From assembly GCA_023301015.1 (NCBI GenBank), contig JALZVI010000316.1:1-12125 (forward strand): a stretch of DNA of 12,125 nt. The letters are read 5' to 3'. The translations under genes and the position numbers were made by a program. The notes beneath the pieces were generated by a model. That model made no database searches and was not told the DNA's origin. It saw only the letters and a program-made list of their open reading frames with translations. Source of the DNA: Rickettsiales bacterium. GTDB taxonomy: Bacteria; Pseudomonadota; Alphaproteobacteria; Rickettsiales; 21-14-0-20-44-7. Position 1 is the stretch's first letter, and each line of letters starts with the position of its first letter. Positions 6,155-12,125 of this stretch are shown in pieces.

Positions 6155-6811
6155 ATGACAGAAAAAACCTCAATGGAACTAGCTTTAGAAGCTGCAGAAG
6201 CTGCAGCGAAAGAAGCCCCGAGCACACCAGCAGTTATTGACCAAGCCGCACCTGCCACTCAGGCAGCTCCCGCTCAGGCTATGTCAATTGACCAGTTTAT
6301 TCGTGAGACACCTCAAGTAGATGCCTACGCGAAACTAAAAGTAACTGGCTATACAATCCGAGACGGAAAAGTAACTCAAGATAAGATTAAGGCAACCATG
6401 GTTATCAACGACCAAGTACCTTGTCGGCGTCTACGTTATGGCCAACCGCCTGCCACTCAGTACCGCACATCATTCGATGGTGTCCGTGACGTAGGTGGTG
6501 AACTCTGGGCAACTGTAATTGCTAACGCAAAACGTGCTACAGGCGACAATACTATTCGCGACTACCCCTCAATGAACGTGCAGATTCGTTTGCTAGAAGA
6601 CGCTGGCGGGGCAAAAGCGGGTGATGTTATCGGCTTCCAAACAACTTCGACACAGAACAAGAACCTAACTGCGCTGTTCAAAACAGCAACTGCAGCAGGT
6701 CTTGACTACGACGACGAGTTTGAGATTGAGCTAGGGTATGAAGAGCGTGACACTGCAAAGGGTCACTGGGCTGTTCAAACCTATGCGTTTGTCGGTGAAC
6801 ACGAAGGCTAA
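6155..6811 (+). CDS. acidic Ala-rich protein, candidate single-stranded DNA-binding protein
   Basis: A 218-residue protein from ATG 6155, chosen because GGAGA (6142-6146) lies 8 bases ahead; an in-frame ATG at 6140 adds five residues but has no nearby ribosome site. The first 45 residues are an Ala/Pro/Gln-rich, likely disordered arm. Then follows a strand-rich core with VPCRRLRYGQPPATQYRTSFDG and IGFQTTSTQNKN, ending in an acidic segment (DYDDEFEIELGYEERD) and EHEG. A beta-rich core with basic/aromatic patches and an acidic tail, between helicase and polymerase genes, suits a T7 gp2.5-like or Enc34-like SSB; this is inference, not homology. Unlike its neighbours, all 11 Arg codons are CGN (seven CGT) with no AGA/AGG, and a strong terminator follows, so high expression is likely. 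Confidence 0.7.
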   Translation: MTEKTSMELALEAAEAAAKEAPSTPAVIDQAAPATQAAPAQAMSIDQFIRETPQVDAYAKLKVTGYTIRDGKVTQDKIKATMVINDQVPCRRLRYGQPPATQYRTSFDGVRDVGGELWATVIANAKRATGDNTIRDYPSMNVQIRLLEDAGGAKAGDVIGFQTTSTQNKNLTALFKTATAAGLDYDDEFEIELGYEERDTAKGHWAVQTYAFVGEHEG

Positions 6812-6833
6812 GCCTAAGTAACACTAGGAACCC

Positions 6834-6868
6834 ACAACCCGCCTCTCAATCGAGAGGCGGGTTGTTTT
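6834..6868 (+). terminator. strong rho-independent terminator
   Basis: ACAACCCGCCTCTC (6834-6847) pairs perfectly with GAGAGGCGGGTTGT (6852-6865) around the loop AATC: a 14-bp GC-rich stem with a T-run at 6865-6868. It begins 22 bases after the candidate SSB stop and ends 19 bases before the next ATG. It should end most transcripts of the highly expressed gene, so the downstream exonuclease/polymerase genes would be read only by leakage or an antiterminated polymerase; no clear promoter lies between. Confidence 0.93.
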
Positions 6869-6887
6869 ACAACAAGGAGATGTACAC

Positions 6888-7271
6888 ATGAGAGATTTAC
6901 CCCCTATATTCCCCACGTTAACCGCGAGAGATGAAAGGGTTTACCTTATCAAGAAAACGGTTAACACCCTTCTGGCAAGCTCCCTTGCAAATGAAAAGAA
7001 CAAGTTATTCAAGCTGGACGACCAGCAGGTGCAGCAGTTAAGAGATGCAATTTCAAACTCAAATCGTTTCGAAGACGATGAGAAAGTTGCGTTCCAAGAA
7101 CTAATGAGCATTGCGTTAGAGAATAAAAGAAACATAAGGGCTGTGTCTGCAACTTGGGGGCCAGAAGGAGTAGCTATGGAAGCTATCGAAATCTTTAAAA
7201 CGCTTTTAACTGAAGAGAGTAAAGGTACTCCCTTAGATTTTGGAGACCTCAACTGGAAGGAAAACGTATGA
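6888..7271 (+). CDS. hypothetical helical phage protein
   Basis: A 127-residue protein I do not recognise. AAGGAGA at 6874-6880 gives a strong ribosome site ahead of ATG 6888. After a Pro-rich lead (MRDLPPIFPTLT) it appears mostly alpha-helical: ERVYLIKKTVNTLLASSLA, DDQQVQQLRDAISNSN, EKVAFQELMSIALENKR and VAMEAIEIFKTLLTEES. The C terminus is acidic/aromatic (LDFGDLNWKENV). It is the first gene after the terminator and is coupled by ATGA to the 5'-3' exonuclease, so it is probably co-expressed with that protein. No catalytic or metal motif is visible. Confidence 0.65.
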   Translation: MRDLPPIFPTLTARDERVYLIKKTVNTLLASSLANEKNKLFKLDDQQVQQLRDAISNSNRFEDDEKVAFQELMSIALENKRNIRAVSATWGPEGVAMEAIEIFKTLLTEESKGTPLDFGDLNWKENV

Positions 7272-8041
7272 AATACCACTTGATTGACGGAAACAATATC
7301 ATCCACAGATACATTAATAGTAATGCCTACCCTCTAAAGAGATGGGTTGAACTACTGTACGCCTCACACTACCCAATTATTATCTGGGATGGTATGCATG
7401 CCCTCGCCAAGAGGCGTGAGATTTTCCCAGACTACAAGGTTCAAAGAAATAAAAGTAAGTCGTCCATAGCCTACGAAGTCATGGACGTGGCTAGAGAACT
7501 CGCAGACAATATGGACTGCATTCAAGTCAGAGTCACAGGCGCAGAGGCAGATGATGTCGTAGCCCGCATGGTTAATCAACTGGGCAAAGATAAAATTGAA
7601 TATATCCACAGTAACGATATTGATTTGGCGGGCTTTGGCATCCCCACTATGTACACTAAGCCTGTGCCAGACCATCTTAAACTTTACAAGACGCTGGTAG
7701 GTAAGTCCTCAGACAATGTAAAGGGACTGCGACTGTTCGGCCCCAAGGCTTGGGACAAGTTAACAACTGATGATAAACTTATCATAATTAAGATGCTCTC
7801 GGAAGATTATGAAGGTTGCGAACCCGTACTAATCGACCACAGCCAAGAAGGTATCCACAGATTAGATGAAAAGCTACGAGACAAGATTAGAACTGACCTT
7901 GAGAACCTCCGTATTCTCTGGCAGATTTCTAACTTCATCCCTATTGGAGACGAAGAATTAGATGCGGGGACTACGACTGGAACTCTTAATGAGAACAATA
8001 TTGAAATGATACGACAGGAGCTTATGCTGTGGCCGACTTAG
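7268..8041 (+). CDS. FEN/PIN-like 5'-3' exonuclease
   Basis: A 257-residue 5'-nuclease of the family of T5 flap endonuclease, T4 RNase H and the Pol I 5'-3' domain, cutting RNA primers and 5' flaps or digesting DNA from 5' ends with two metal ions. Motifs: LIDGNN (D7); WDG then RREIFPDYKVQRN (D41 and the basic clamp, 49-61); GAEADD (E93, D95, D96); SNDIDL (D117, D119); and helix-2-turn-helix GKSSDNVKGLRLFGPKAWDKL (145-165, D149). The acidic set is nearly complete, but the usual G-D-x-x-D-N has become G-K-S-S-D-N, losing one metal ligand. It is slightly shorter than T5 FEN. It starts by ATGA overlap and its last 13 bases overlap the polymerase gene. Since the polymerase lacks this domain, the two probably work as a pair. 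Confidence 0.87.
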   Translation: MKYHLIDGNNIIHRYINSNAYPLKRWVELLYASHYPIIIWDGMHALAKRREIFPDYKVQRNKSKSSIAYEVMDVARELADNMDCIQVRVTGAEADDVVARMVNQLGKDKIEYIHSNDIDLAGFGIPTMYTKPVPDHLKLYKTLVGKSSDNVKGLRLFGPKAWDKLTTDDKLIIIKMLSEDYEGCEPVLIDHSQEGIHRLDEKLRDKIRTDLENLRILWQISNFIPIGDEELDAGTTTGTLNENNIEMIRQELMLWPT

Positions 8042-10599
8042 ATATACCACAAGGTGTCTTGATTGATGCCAGAAACTTTGACAGACAATTGCCAACCATA
8101 ATGGCCGAAATTGAAGCGGCAGGCATTAATGGGTTCGACTTGGAAACATTCGATGAAGCACACGAGGCCCTACTGGACTACCGTAAGGAAGTTCCCAAGG
8201 CTCTAATATTTGACGTGAGACGTACAACAATCGCAGGGTTCTCTATTTACCCTGACGAGGGTAAGCAGGCCTATTACTTCAACACGTTTCACGCAGACGA
8301 AGAGAACAGGTTAACACTAGAGCAAGTATTACCTATCATCCTATTAATGATGCGTAAGGATAAGCTCGTAGTTTGTCATAACTCGGTCTTTGAAATCACA
8401 ATGGTAAAATCAGATTGGGGTATAGACCTAGCGCAGAACGAGAACGTAATCTGCACGATGATTATGGCTGTCACAGCCTACAATCCTGACGAGTATAGGC
8501 TTGAGGACTTCCTAGAGCAGCGCCTGAAACCTATGGGTATGCGCGTCATAGATGGGCAATCTATCTTTGACCTAGTGAAAGAACGCTTTCCAGTAAATGA
8601 AGACGGTAAGGTTGACAAGTATAACCTGAACGACAAGCAGAGAGAACTCGTAGGTAAGGTGGTAGGTAAATCTTCCAAAGCTACATTCTCTTACAATGGA
8701 ATGGTAGGCAACCTAACATTCAGCTATGGCCTAAAGAAAATGGTTAAGAAGTTTTTCAAGTACGACATGGCTACCTTCAAGGAAACCTTGGGAGACAAGG
8801 ACAACATGGGCCAGCTGACAGGTGTTGAGACAGCATCTTATGGTGCAGACGATGCCTTCTGGGCTGTGAAAGTCTACAAATACCTGTTCGACTATATGAT
8901 AAAAGGTAACCCTGCAGTGGTTAAGACGTTCTTCGAACAGGAGAACCCTATGGCGAGACACTATAGCCAGATGTGGTTGAATGGTTTAAAAGTAAATGGC
9001 CCAGCTATTCGAGAGCGGATAGAGATGGAGCGCGTTGCCATGGCTCAAATCCTGAGAGACCTTAAAACCTCAATTCGCAAAGCGTTGCCCTTCCCTACAG
9101 AACCTCACGAGAAGATGTTCGAGAAGATTAAGAACTACAAAGGCAAGGATGAAGATGCGTATTTACGTTACCGTAAAGGTATAGAAGACTTCGCTAACTC
9201 TCCTGACAGTGACGACGACTTTACCATGTGTAAACAGGTGAAGTCTTCTGTAACGAAAGCATGGGCTAAGGAGAAAGGTCTCCCTGAGCCTGCAGGCCTG
9301 AACCTAAATTACTATGTGACAATGCAAACCGTTTTGTACGACCTAATGGGCCTGCCTCTTCAATACAATCAAGGTAAACTAACGGCAGACAAAGACGCAA
9401 GAGCTAAACTCTTTGAAGAGTTCGGGGACAAGCCCGTCATAGAAAACTTAGGGATACTATCTGGTATCGTACAGCGCATGTCTCTGTTCCTCGCACCCTA
9501 CACAGGTTTAACTGACCCTGAGACCAACACTATGCACCCTAGTATTAGCAGCAAACTGGCGACACGGAGACTAGCAGCTAGTTTCCCTAACCCTATGCAG
9601 CTGAGTAAAAGGGGAAAGAGTGCATACATTCGAGGGTTCTACCTGCCAGACACCAAGGATGATGTTATCATCTCACTAGACTGGAGTCAGGTGGAGCTTG
9701 TTCTGATAGGTGAATTCTCAGGAGACCCTGAGTTCGCAGAGTGCTACCAGAAGGTTCCTTACAGAGACCTACACGCAGTAGCCGCAGCTCCACTCGCAGC
9801 TAAGCTAAAGAACGACCCTTCGATAGACTTCGAAAGCTTTAAACTACTGCCAGACTACAAGGATTTGAGAAGCGAACTAGGTAAAGGTTCCAACTTTGAA
9901 TACTGGTACTCTGGAGGTCTATGGGTATTGGGGGCCAAGTTAGGCTATGGGTTCGAAGATACTATAGAACTCTCTCAGAAATATGCAGAGAAATTCTCTG
10001 TGGCTGAGGCTTGGAGGAAGGACGTTCAGTGGAAGGCCATGCTACATGGTTATACAGAGCTTCCCGATAAGACGCGCCGCGTAAGGTATGAATCTACAGG
10101 GGCTTGGAAAGGTCACATGTTGAATTGGTTTGGAAGAGACCCTAGCCTAAGGGCTTTCGGGGAAATCATAACCAAGAAGATTCAAACTCGTTCAGGCAAT
10201 CAGGCTGTTAACGCCCTCATTCAAGGCACATGTGCCACTCTGGCCAAGCTAAGCGCTGAGCGTATTGTTAAAGCCTGTGCAAAAGCAGGTGTGAGAGCTA
10301 GGTTCATGATGCCAATCCACGACGAACTAGTCTGGTCTGTCAACAAAGAGGACGTACATGAGTTCTTGCGTATAGCCAAAAGGTGTATGACTGAGCATCC
10401 TGACATCGTCAGTAAATTGGTGCTTGACTGCACCGCCTCAATAGGTAATACATTCAGACCTTATCATAAAGACGTAGCGCCCTACGGTCAGATTGAACTA
10501 GACGAGATGCCTGAAGAGTTCTGTATAACTTCTAAGAAGAACGGACAGGCAACCGAGGAAGAGATAGACGCAATCATGGAGTATCTTAATGCAGCTTAG
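8029..10599 (+). CDS. polA: family A DNA polymerase with 3'-5' exonuclease domain
   Basis: An 856-residue replicative polymerase. The GTG start is supported by GGAG (8017-8020) at 8-base spacing, inside the preceding gene. The proofreading domain has Exo I FDLE (D37, E39), Exo II HNSVFE (N118, F121, E122) and Exo III YGADD (Y271, D275). The polymerase domain has motif A SLDWSQVEL (D551 to E556), motif B RSELGKGSNFEYWY (R614, K619, F623, Y627) and motif C HDE (764-766). Two variations stand out: Exo II ends in Glu where Pol I has Asp, and the motif B Arg is five rather than four residues before the Lys. The site equivalent to E. coli Phe762 is Phe (F623), a state linked to virulent phages in virioplankton surveys. 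No 5'-nuclease domain is present; that activity is encoded just upstream. Residues about 350-420 form a charged insertion. Confidence 0.97.
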   Translation: MADLDIPQGVLIDARNFDRQLPTIMAEIEAAGINGFDLETFDEAHEALLDYRKEVPKALIFDVRRTTIAGFSIYPDEGKQAYYFNTFHADEENRLTLEQVLPIILLMMRKDKLVVCHNSVFEITMVKSDWGIDLAQNENVICTMIMAVTAYNPDEYRLEDFLEQRLKPMGMRVIDGQSIFDLVKERFPVNEDGKVDKYNLNDKQRELVGKVVGKSSKATFSYNGMVGNLTFSYGLKKMVKKFFKYDMATFKETLGDKDNMGQLTGVETASYGADDAFWAVKVYKYLFDYMIKGNPAVVKTFFEQENPMARHYSQMWLNGLKVNGPAIRERIEMERVAMAQILRDLKTSIRKALPFPTEPHEKMFEKIKNYKGKDEDAYLRYRKGIEDFANSPDSDDDFTMCKQVKSSVTKAWAKEKGLPEPAGLNLNYYVTMQTVLYDLMGLPLQYNQGKLTADKDARAKLFEEFGDKPVIENLGILSGIVQRMSLFLAPYTGLTDPETNTMHPSISSKLATRRLAASFPNPMQLSKRGKSAYIRGFYLPDTKDDVIISLDWSQVELVLIGEFSGDPEFAECYQKVPYRDLHAVAAAPLAAKLKNDPSIDFESFKLLPDYKDLRSELGKGSNFEYWYSGGLWVLGAKLGYGFEDTIELSQKYAEKFSVAEAWRKDVQWKAMLHGYTELPDKTRRVRYESTGAWKGHMLNWFGRDPSLRAFGEIITKKIQTRSGNQAVNALIQGTCATLAKLSAERIVKACAKAGVRARFMMPIHDELVWSVNKEDVHEFLRIAKRCMTEHPDIVSKLVLDCTASIGNTFRPYHKDVAPYGQIELDEMPEEFCITSKKNGQATEEEIDAIMEYLNAA

Positions 10600-10610
10600 A
10601 TATAGAAAGA

Positions 10611-11081
10611 ATGAAAAGACGCCGTAGAACTGTAAAGGCTAAGCCTAAGAACAAAGGCAAACAGTATGAGAATGAATTTTGTAAAGAGTTGGAAGACTTT
10701 TATAAGAAGAAAATATTTATACATCGGAACAAAGATACGGCGGACGCCTCTGGAAGAGCTGGAAAACTTGTAGTAGTAGCCGCCCAACCCTCAGACTATC
10801 TGGTGACCTTGAATGGTATAACAGCTTACGTAGAGGTGAAGGACTGCAACAACAAAACTTCCTTTCCCTTCGCCAACATTAGGGAGAGCCAGAGAAACGC
10901 TGCAAAGCAACAGGTGGCAGCGAAGGGGTTATACTTCTTCGTTATACACCACACAGGAACGTGGTACTGTATCCCTGCAGAAGTGATACACAACACCACA
11001 ACAAGGAAGTCCCTTAAATGGGACGACATAAAAGATTACCAGTTAGCAAAACTGGTAGACATAAAAAGGTATTTTAAATGA
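10611..11081 (+). CDS. RecU-like Holliday-junction resolvase/endonuclease
   Basis: A 156-residue protein of the PD-(D/E)XK type, closest in appearance to RecU/Hjc resolvases, which cut four-way junctions and branched DNA. After a very basic N terminus (MKRRRRTVKAKPKNKGK) comes E20 in the helix YENEFCKELEDF, then HRNKDTADASG, the catalytic core PSDYLVTLNGITAYVEVK (D62, E75, K77) and the RecU-like SFPFANIRESQRNAA (84-98, Q94). The final third is strand-rich (GLYFFVIHHTGTWYCIP). It starts 11 bases after the polymerase stop with a weak purine-rich ribosome site, and ends with ATGA into the next gene. Phage resolvases debranch DNA before packaging and help recombination. The fold call is sound; substrate is inferred. 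Confidence 0.8.
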   Translation: MKRRRRTVKAKPKNKGKQYENEFCKELEDFYKKKIFIHRNKDTADASGRAGKLVVVAAQPSDYLVTLNGITAYVEVKDCNNKTSFPFANIRESQRNAAKQQVAAKGLYFFVIHHTGTWYCIPAEVIHNTTTRKSLKWDDIKDYQLAKLVDIKRYFK

Positions 11082-11665
11082 GTAGAGATAAGAAATTTGA
11101 CCTAACGGAGAGCAACACCCACGGAGGTATGACTGATGTCATGGTGGATATTGAAACAACAGGGTTGAATACAAAAGAGAACGCCATTGTTCAAATAGGT
11201 GCGCAAAAATTTAACATAGAGTCGGGTGCTCTCGGAGATAAGTTCATCATCAACGTTGCTATTTTGGAAGGTAGAACATGGATGGAAAGCACACGCGCGT
11301 GGTGGGATAGCCAAGATAAAGAAATCAGAGAGGGCGTCTTCGACAAACCTTACGCTGCTGACGTAGCTCTGAATGCCTTCGCCAACTGGTGCTTCCCTAC
11401 TAACTCACTCAGATTCTGGGGTAAGGGTGGGCACTTTGACTATCCTTTCATCGAAGGGTACTTCTCAGAACTCAAGATACCTAACCCGTTCTTCTACAGA
11501 GTAGCCACAGACATGAATAGTTTTGTACGAGGCATGTATTACCCTCGGGCTATTCAAGAAGTCACCTACGATGATAGCGGAGACGCTCACAACGCTTTGG
11601 CTGATGCTGAGAACCAGTTGAAGTACCTGCAAGCACACATTGCTAACGTGAGGGCCAATGCTTAA
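11078..11665 (+). CDS. DEDDh 3'-5' exonuclease, DexA/Rv2179c-like
   Basis: A 195-residue exonuclease of the DnaQ-like superfamily, most like T4 DexA and the Rv2179c-type exoribonucleases. The DEDDh residues are D24 and E26 (MVDIETTGL), D121 (WGKGGHFDYPFI), H171 and D176 (DAHNALADAENQ). Family-typical extras include IGAQKF after Exo I, the WWDSQD segment (75-80) and the T-D-x-N segment before Exo III. Such enzymes remove 3' nucleotides from DNA or RNA with two metal ions. The start at 11078 is set by the ATGA overlap; in-frame ATGs at 11129 and 11141 would still keep D24, so the extra 17-21 residues are uncertain. Being separate from the polymerase's own proofreading domain, it more likely acts in nucleic-acid turnover than in replication fidelity. 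It overlaps the next gene by 8 bases. Confidence 0.88.
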   Translation: MSRDKKFDLTESNTHGGMTDVMVDIETTGLNTKENAIVQIGAQKFNIESGALGDKFIINVAILEGRTWMESTRAWWDSQDKEIREGVFDKPYAADVALNAFANWCFPTNSLRFWGKGGHFDYPFIEGYFSELKIPNPFFYRVATDMNSFVRGMYYPRAIQEVTYDDSGDAHNALADAENQLKYLQAHIANVRANA

Positions 11666-12125
11666 ACTTAGTAACGGTAAAACAATACACCCCATAGGCG
11701 ACCCACATTTGGGTCGCCGTTTTATCACCAACGTGCCTCTAGCGGCGCGAGGGGTGAAGGAAGCACAACTAAAACGTGCCTACATTGACCACCTAAATGT
11801 GAAGGCAGACTTCATCCTTATGATGGGGGACTTGTTCGATAAGTTCGACGTGTCTAACGAGGTCATTTTGTTTGCCTTCCATGAGTTAGAGAAGGCGGCA
11901 CACGCTAACTTCAAGACCACCTATATCTTCAACAAAGGAAACCATGACGAGTCCAGAGACATCTCAAAGAAGTCTTCTTACCAGTTGTTTTCTGAACTAG
12001 TGGAGAAGGCTGAGCTAACTAATGTTATAGTGGTTAATGACACCGTCATGGCTTACAAAGGCATAGGCGCAGTCCCTTGGTCTCCTTTCGAGACACCTAC
12101 CCACATGGTAGAACAGCTGGTGGAG
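11658..12125 (+). CDS. SbcD/Mre11-like metallophosphoesterase, 3'-partial
   Basis: The first 156 codons of a calcineurin-like phosphoesterase that runs off the window. The metal-binding motifs are clear: GDPHLG (D15, H17), MMGDLFD (D58, D61) and NKGNHDE (N95, H96, D97). Their order and spacing match the nuclease subunit SbcD/Mre11, T4 gp47 and similar phage proteins, which pair with an SbcC/gp46 ATPase in DNA-end resection; that partner would be expected just beyond the window. The start is ATG 11658, overlapping the DexA-like stop by 8 bases, with GAGG at 11650-11653. A terminator-like hairpin covers the codons of the first motif (11697-11723), listed separately. Plain phosphodiesterase function cannot be excluded without the C-terminal half. 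Confidence 0.85.
   Translation, partial: MLKLSNGKTIHPIGDPHLGRRFITNVPLAARGVKEAQLKRAYIDHLNVKADFILMMGDLFDKFDVSNEVILFAFHELEKAAHANFKTTYIFNKGNHDESRDISKKSSYQLFSELVEKAELTNVIVVNDTVMAYKGIGAVPWSPFETPTHMVEQLVE
11697..11723 (+). terminator. terminator-like hairpin inside the metallophosphoesterase 5' end
   Basis: GGCGACCCA (11697-11705) pairs perfectly with TGGGTCGCC (11710-11718) around a 4-base loop CATT, followed by G and four T (11720-11723). This has the shape of a rho-independent terminator, yet it lies 39-66 bases inside an open coding frame and codes for the active-site motif GDPHLGRR. It may attenuate transcription after the DexA-like gene; translation through it would oppose folding. Confidence 0.5.

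Noticed and set aside
6185..6290. Short repeats such as GCTGCAG and CTCAGGC
   Set aside because: They reflect Ala/Gln/Pro-rich coding in the disordered arm of the candidate SSB, not a separate repeat element.
6941..7306. 121-codon open frame on the - strand
   Set aside because: It lies fully under two well-supported + strand genes, has no recognisable motif and would be the only - strand gene in the window.
7364..7675. 103-codon open frame on the - strand
   Set aside because: It is a shadow of the 5'-3' exonuclease gene, whose catalytic motifs are encoded on the + strand across the same bases.
1..12125. GANTC avoidance, as might follow from a CcrM-type alphaproteobacterial host
   Set aside because: GAGTC, GACTC, GATTC and GAATC all occur in the window.
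1..12125. tRNA genes, CRISPR arrays, insertion sequences or attachment sites
   Set aside because: No cloverleaf-like stretch, no spaced direct repeats, no transposase and no integrase were seen; coding density leaves almost no room for them.

Overview
This window looks like part of the early or replication region of a lytic tailed dsDNA phage (Caudoviricetes). All genes are on the + strand. They are packed with ATGA, TAATG or longer overlaps, and almost no space is non-coding. The recognisable products form a phage DNA-metabolism set: an rIIB-like protein, a small SNF2-type helicase, a FEN-like 5'-3' exonuclease, a family A DNA polymerase, a RecU-like resolvase, a DexA-like DEDDh exonuclease and an SbcD-like metallophosphoesterase. 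No integrase, repressor module, tRNA, CRISPR array or insertion sequence is visible. The gene mix recalls marine T7/SIO1-like podoviruses, but that is inference and the host cannot be fixed from this sequence.

Layout. Positions 2-832 carry the 3' part of an rIIB-like gene that enters from outside the window. Positions 826-4734 hold a run of small, mostly unrecognised genes: a GTG-start ORF with an internal hairpin, a Gp88-like cysteine protein, a zinc-ribbon-like protein, two conserved small phage proteins, a KTSC-domain protein, a double helix-turn-helix protein, a 48-residue ORF and two hypotheticals. Positions 4731-6104 encode the helicase. Positions 6155-6811 encode an acidic, Ala-rich protein, a candidate single-stranded DNA-binding protein, with codon use unlike its neighbours and a strong intrinsic terminator at 6834-6868. 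From 6888 to the window end lies the replication/nuclease cluster: a small hypothetical, 5'-3' exonuclease, DNA polymerase, resolvase, DEDDh exonuclease and metallophosphoesterase (cut by the window edge).

How they work together. Polymerase, helicase and candidate SSB would copy the genome. The 5'-3' exonuclease would remove primers and flaps or recycle host DNA. The resolvase would debranch recombination intermediates, and the DexA-like and SbcD-like nucleases would process ends and degrade nucleic acid. The only sizeable non-coding stretch (3024-3152) and the 3' end of the zinc-ribbon gene share a repeated leader (GGGTATAAAA, then an A/T block, then a ribosome site) that may be a phage promoter or leader.

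The most striking property is at the base level: reading the whole window by eye, I find no GATC and no CCGG at all, while other 4-base palindromes (GGCC, CTAG, GCGC, GTAC, AGCT, TCGA, CATG) are present. This points to selection against two specific sites, most simply restriction or Dam/MutH-type pressure in the host.
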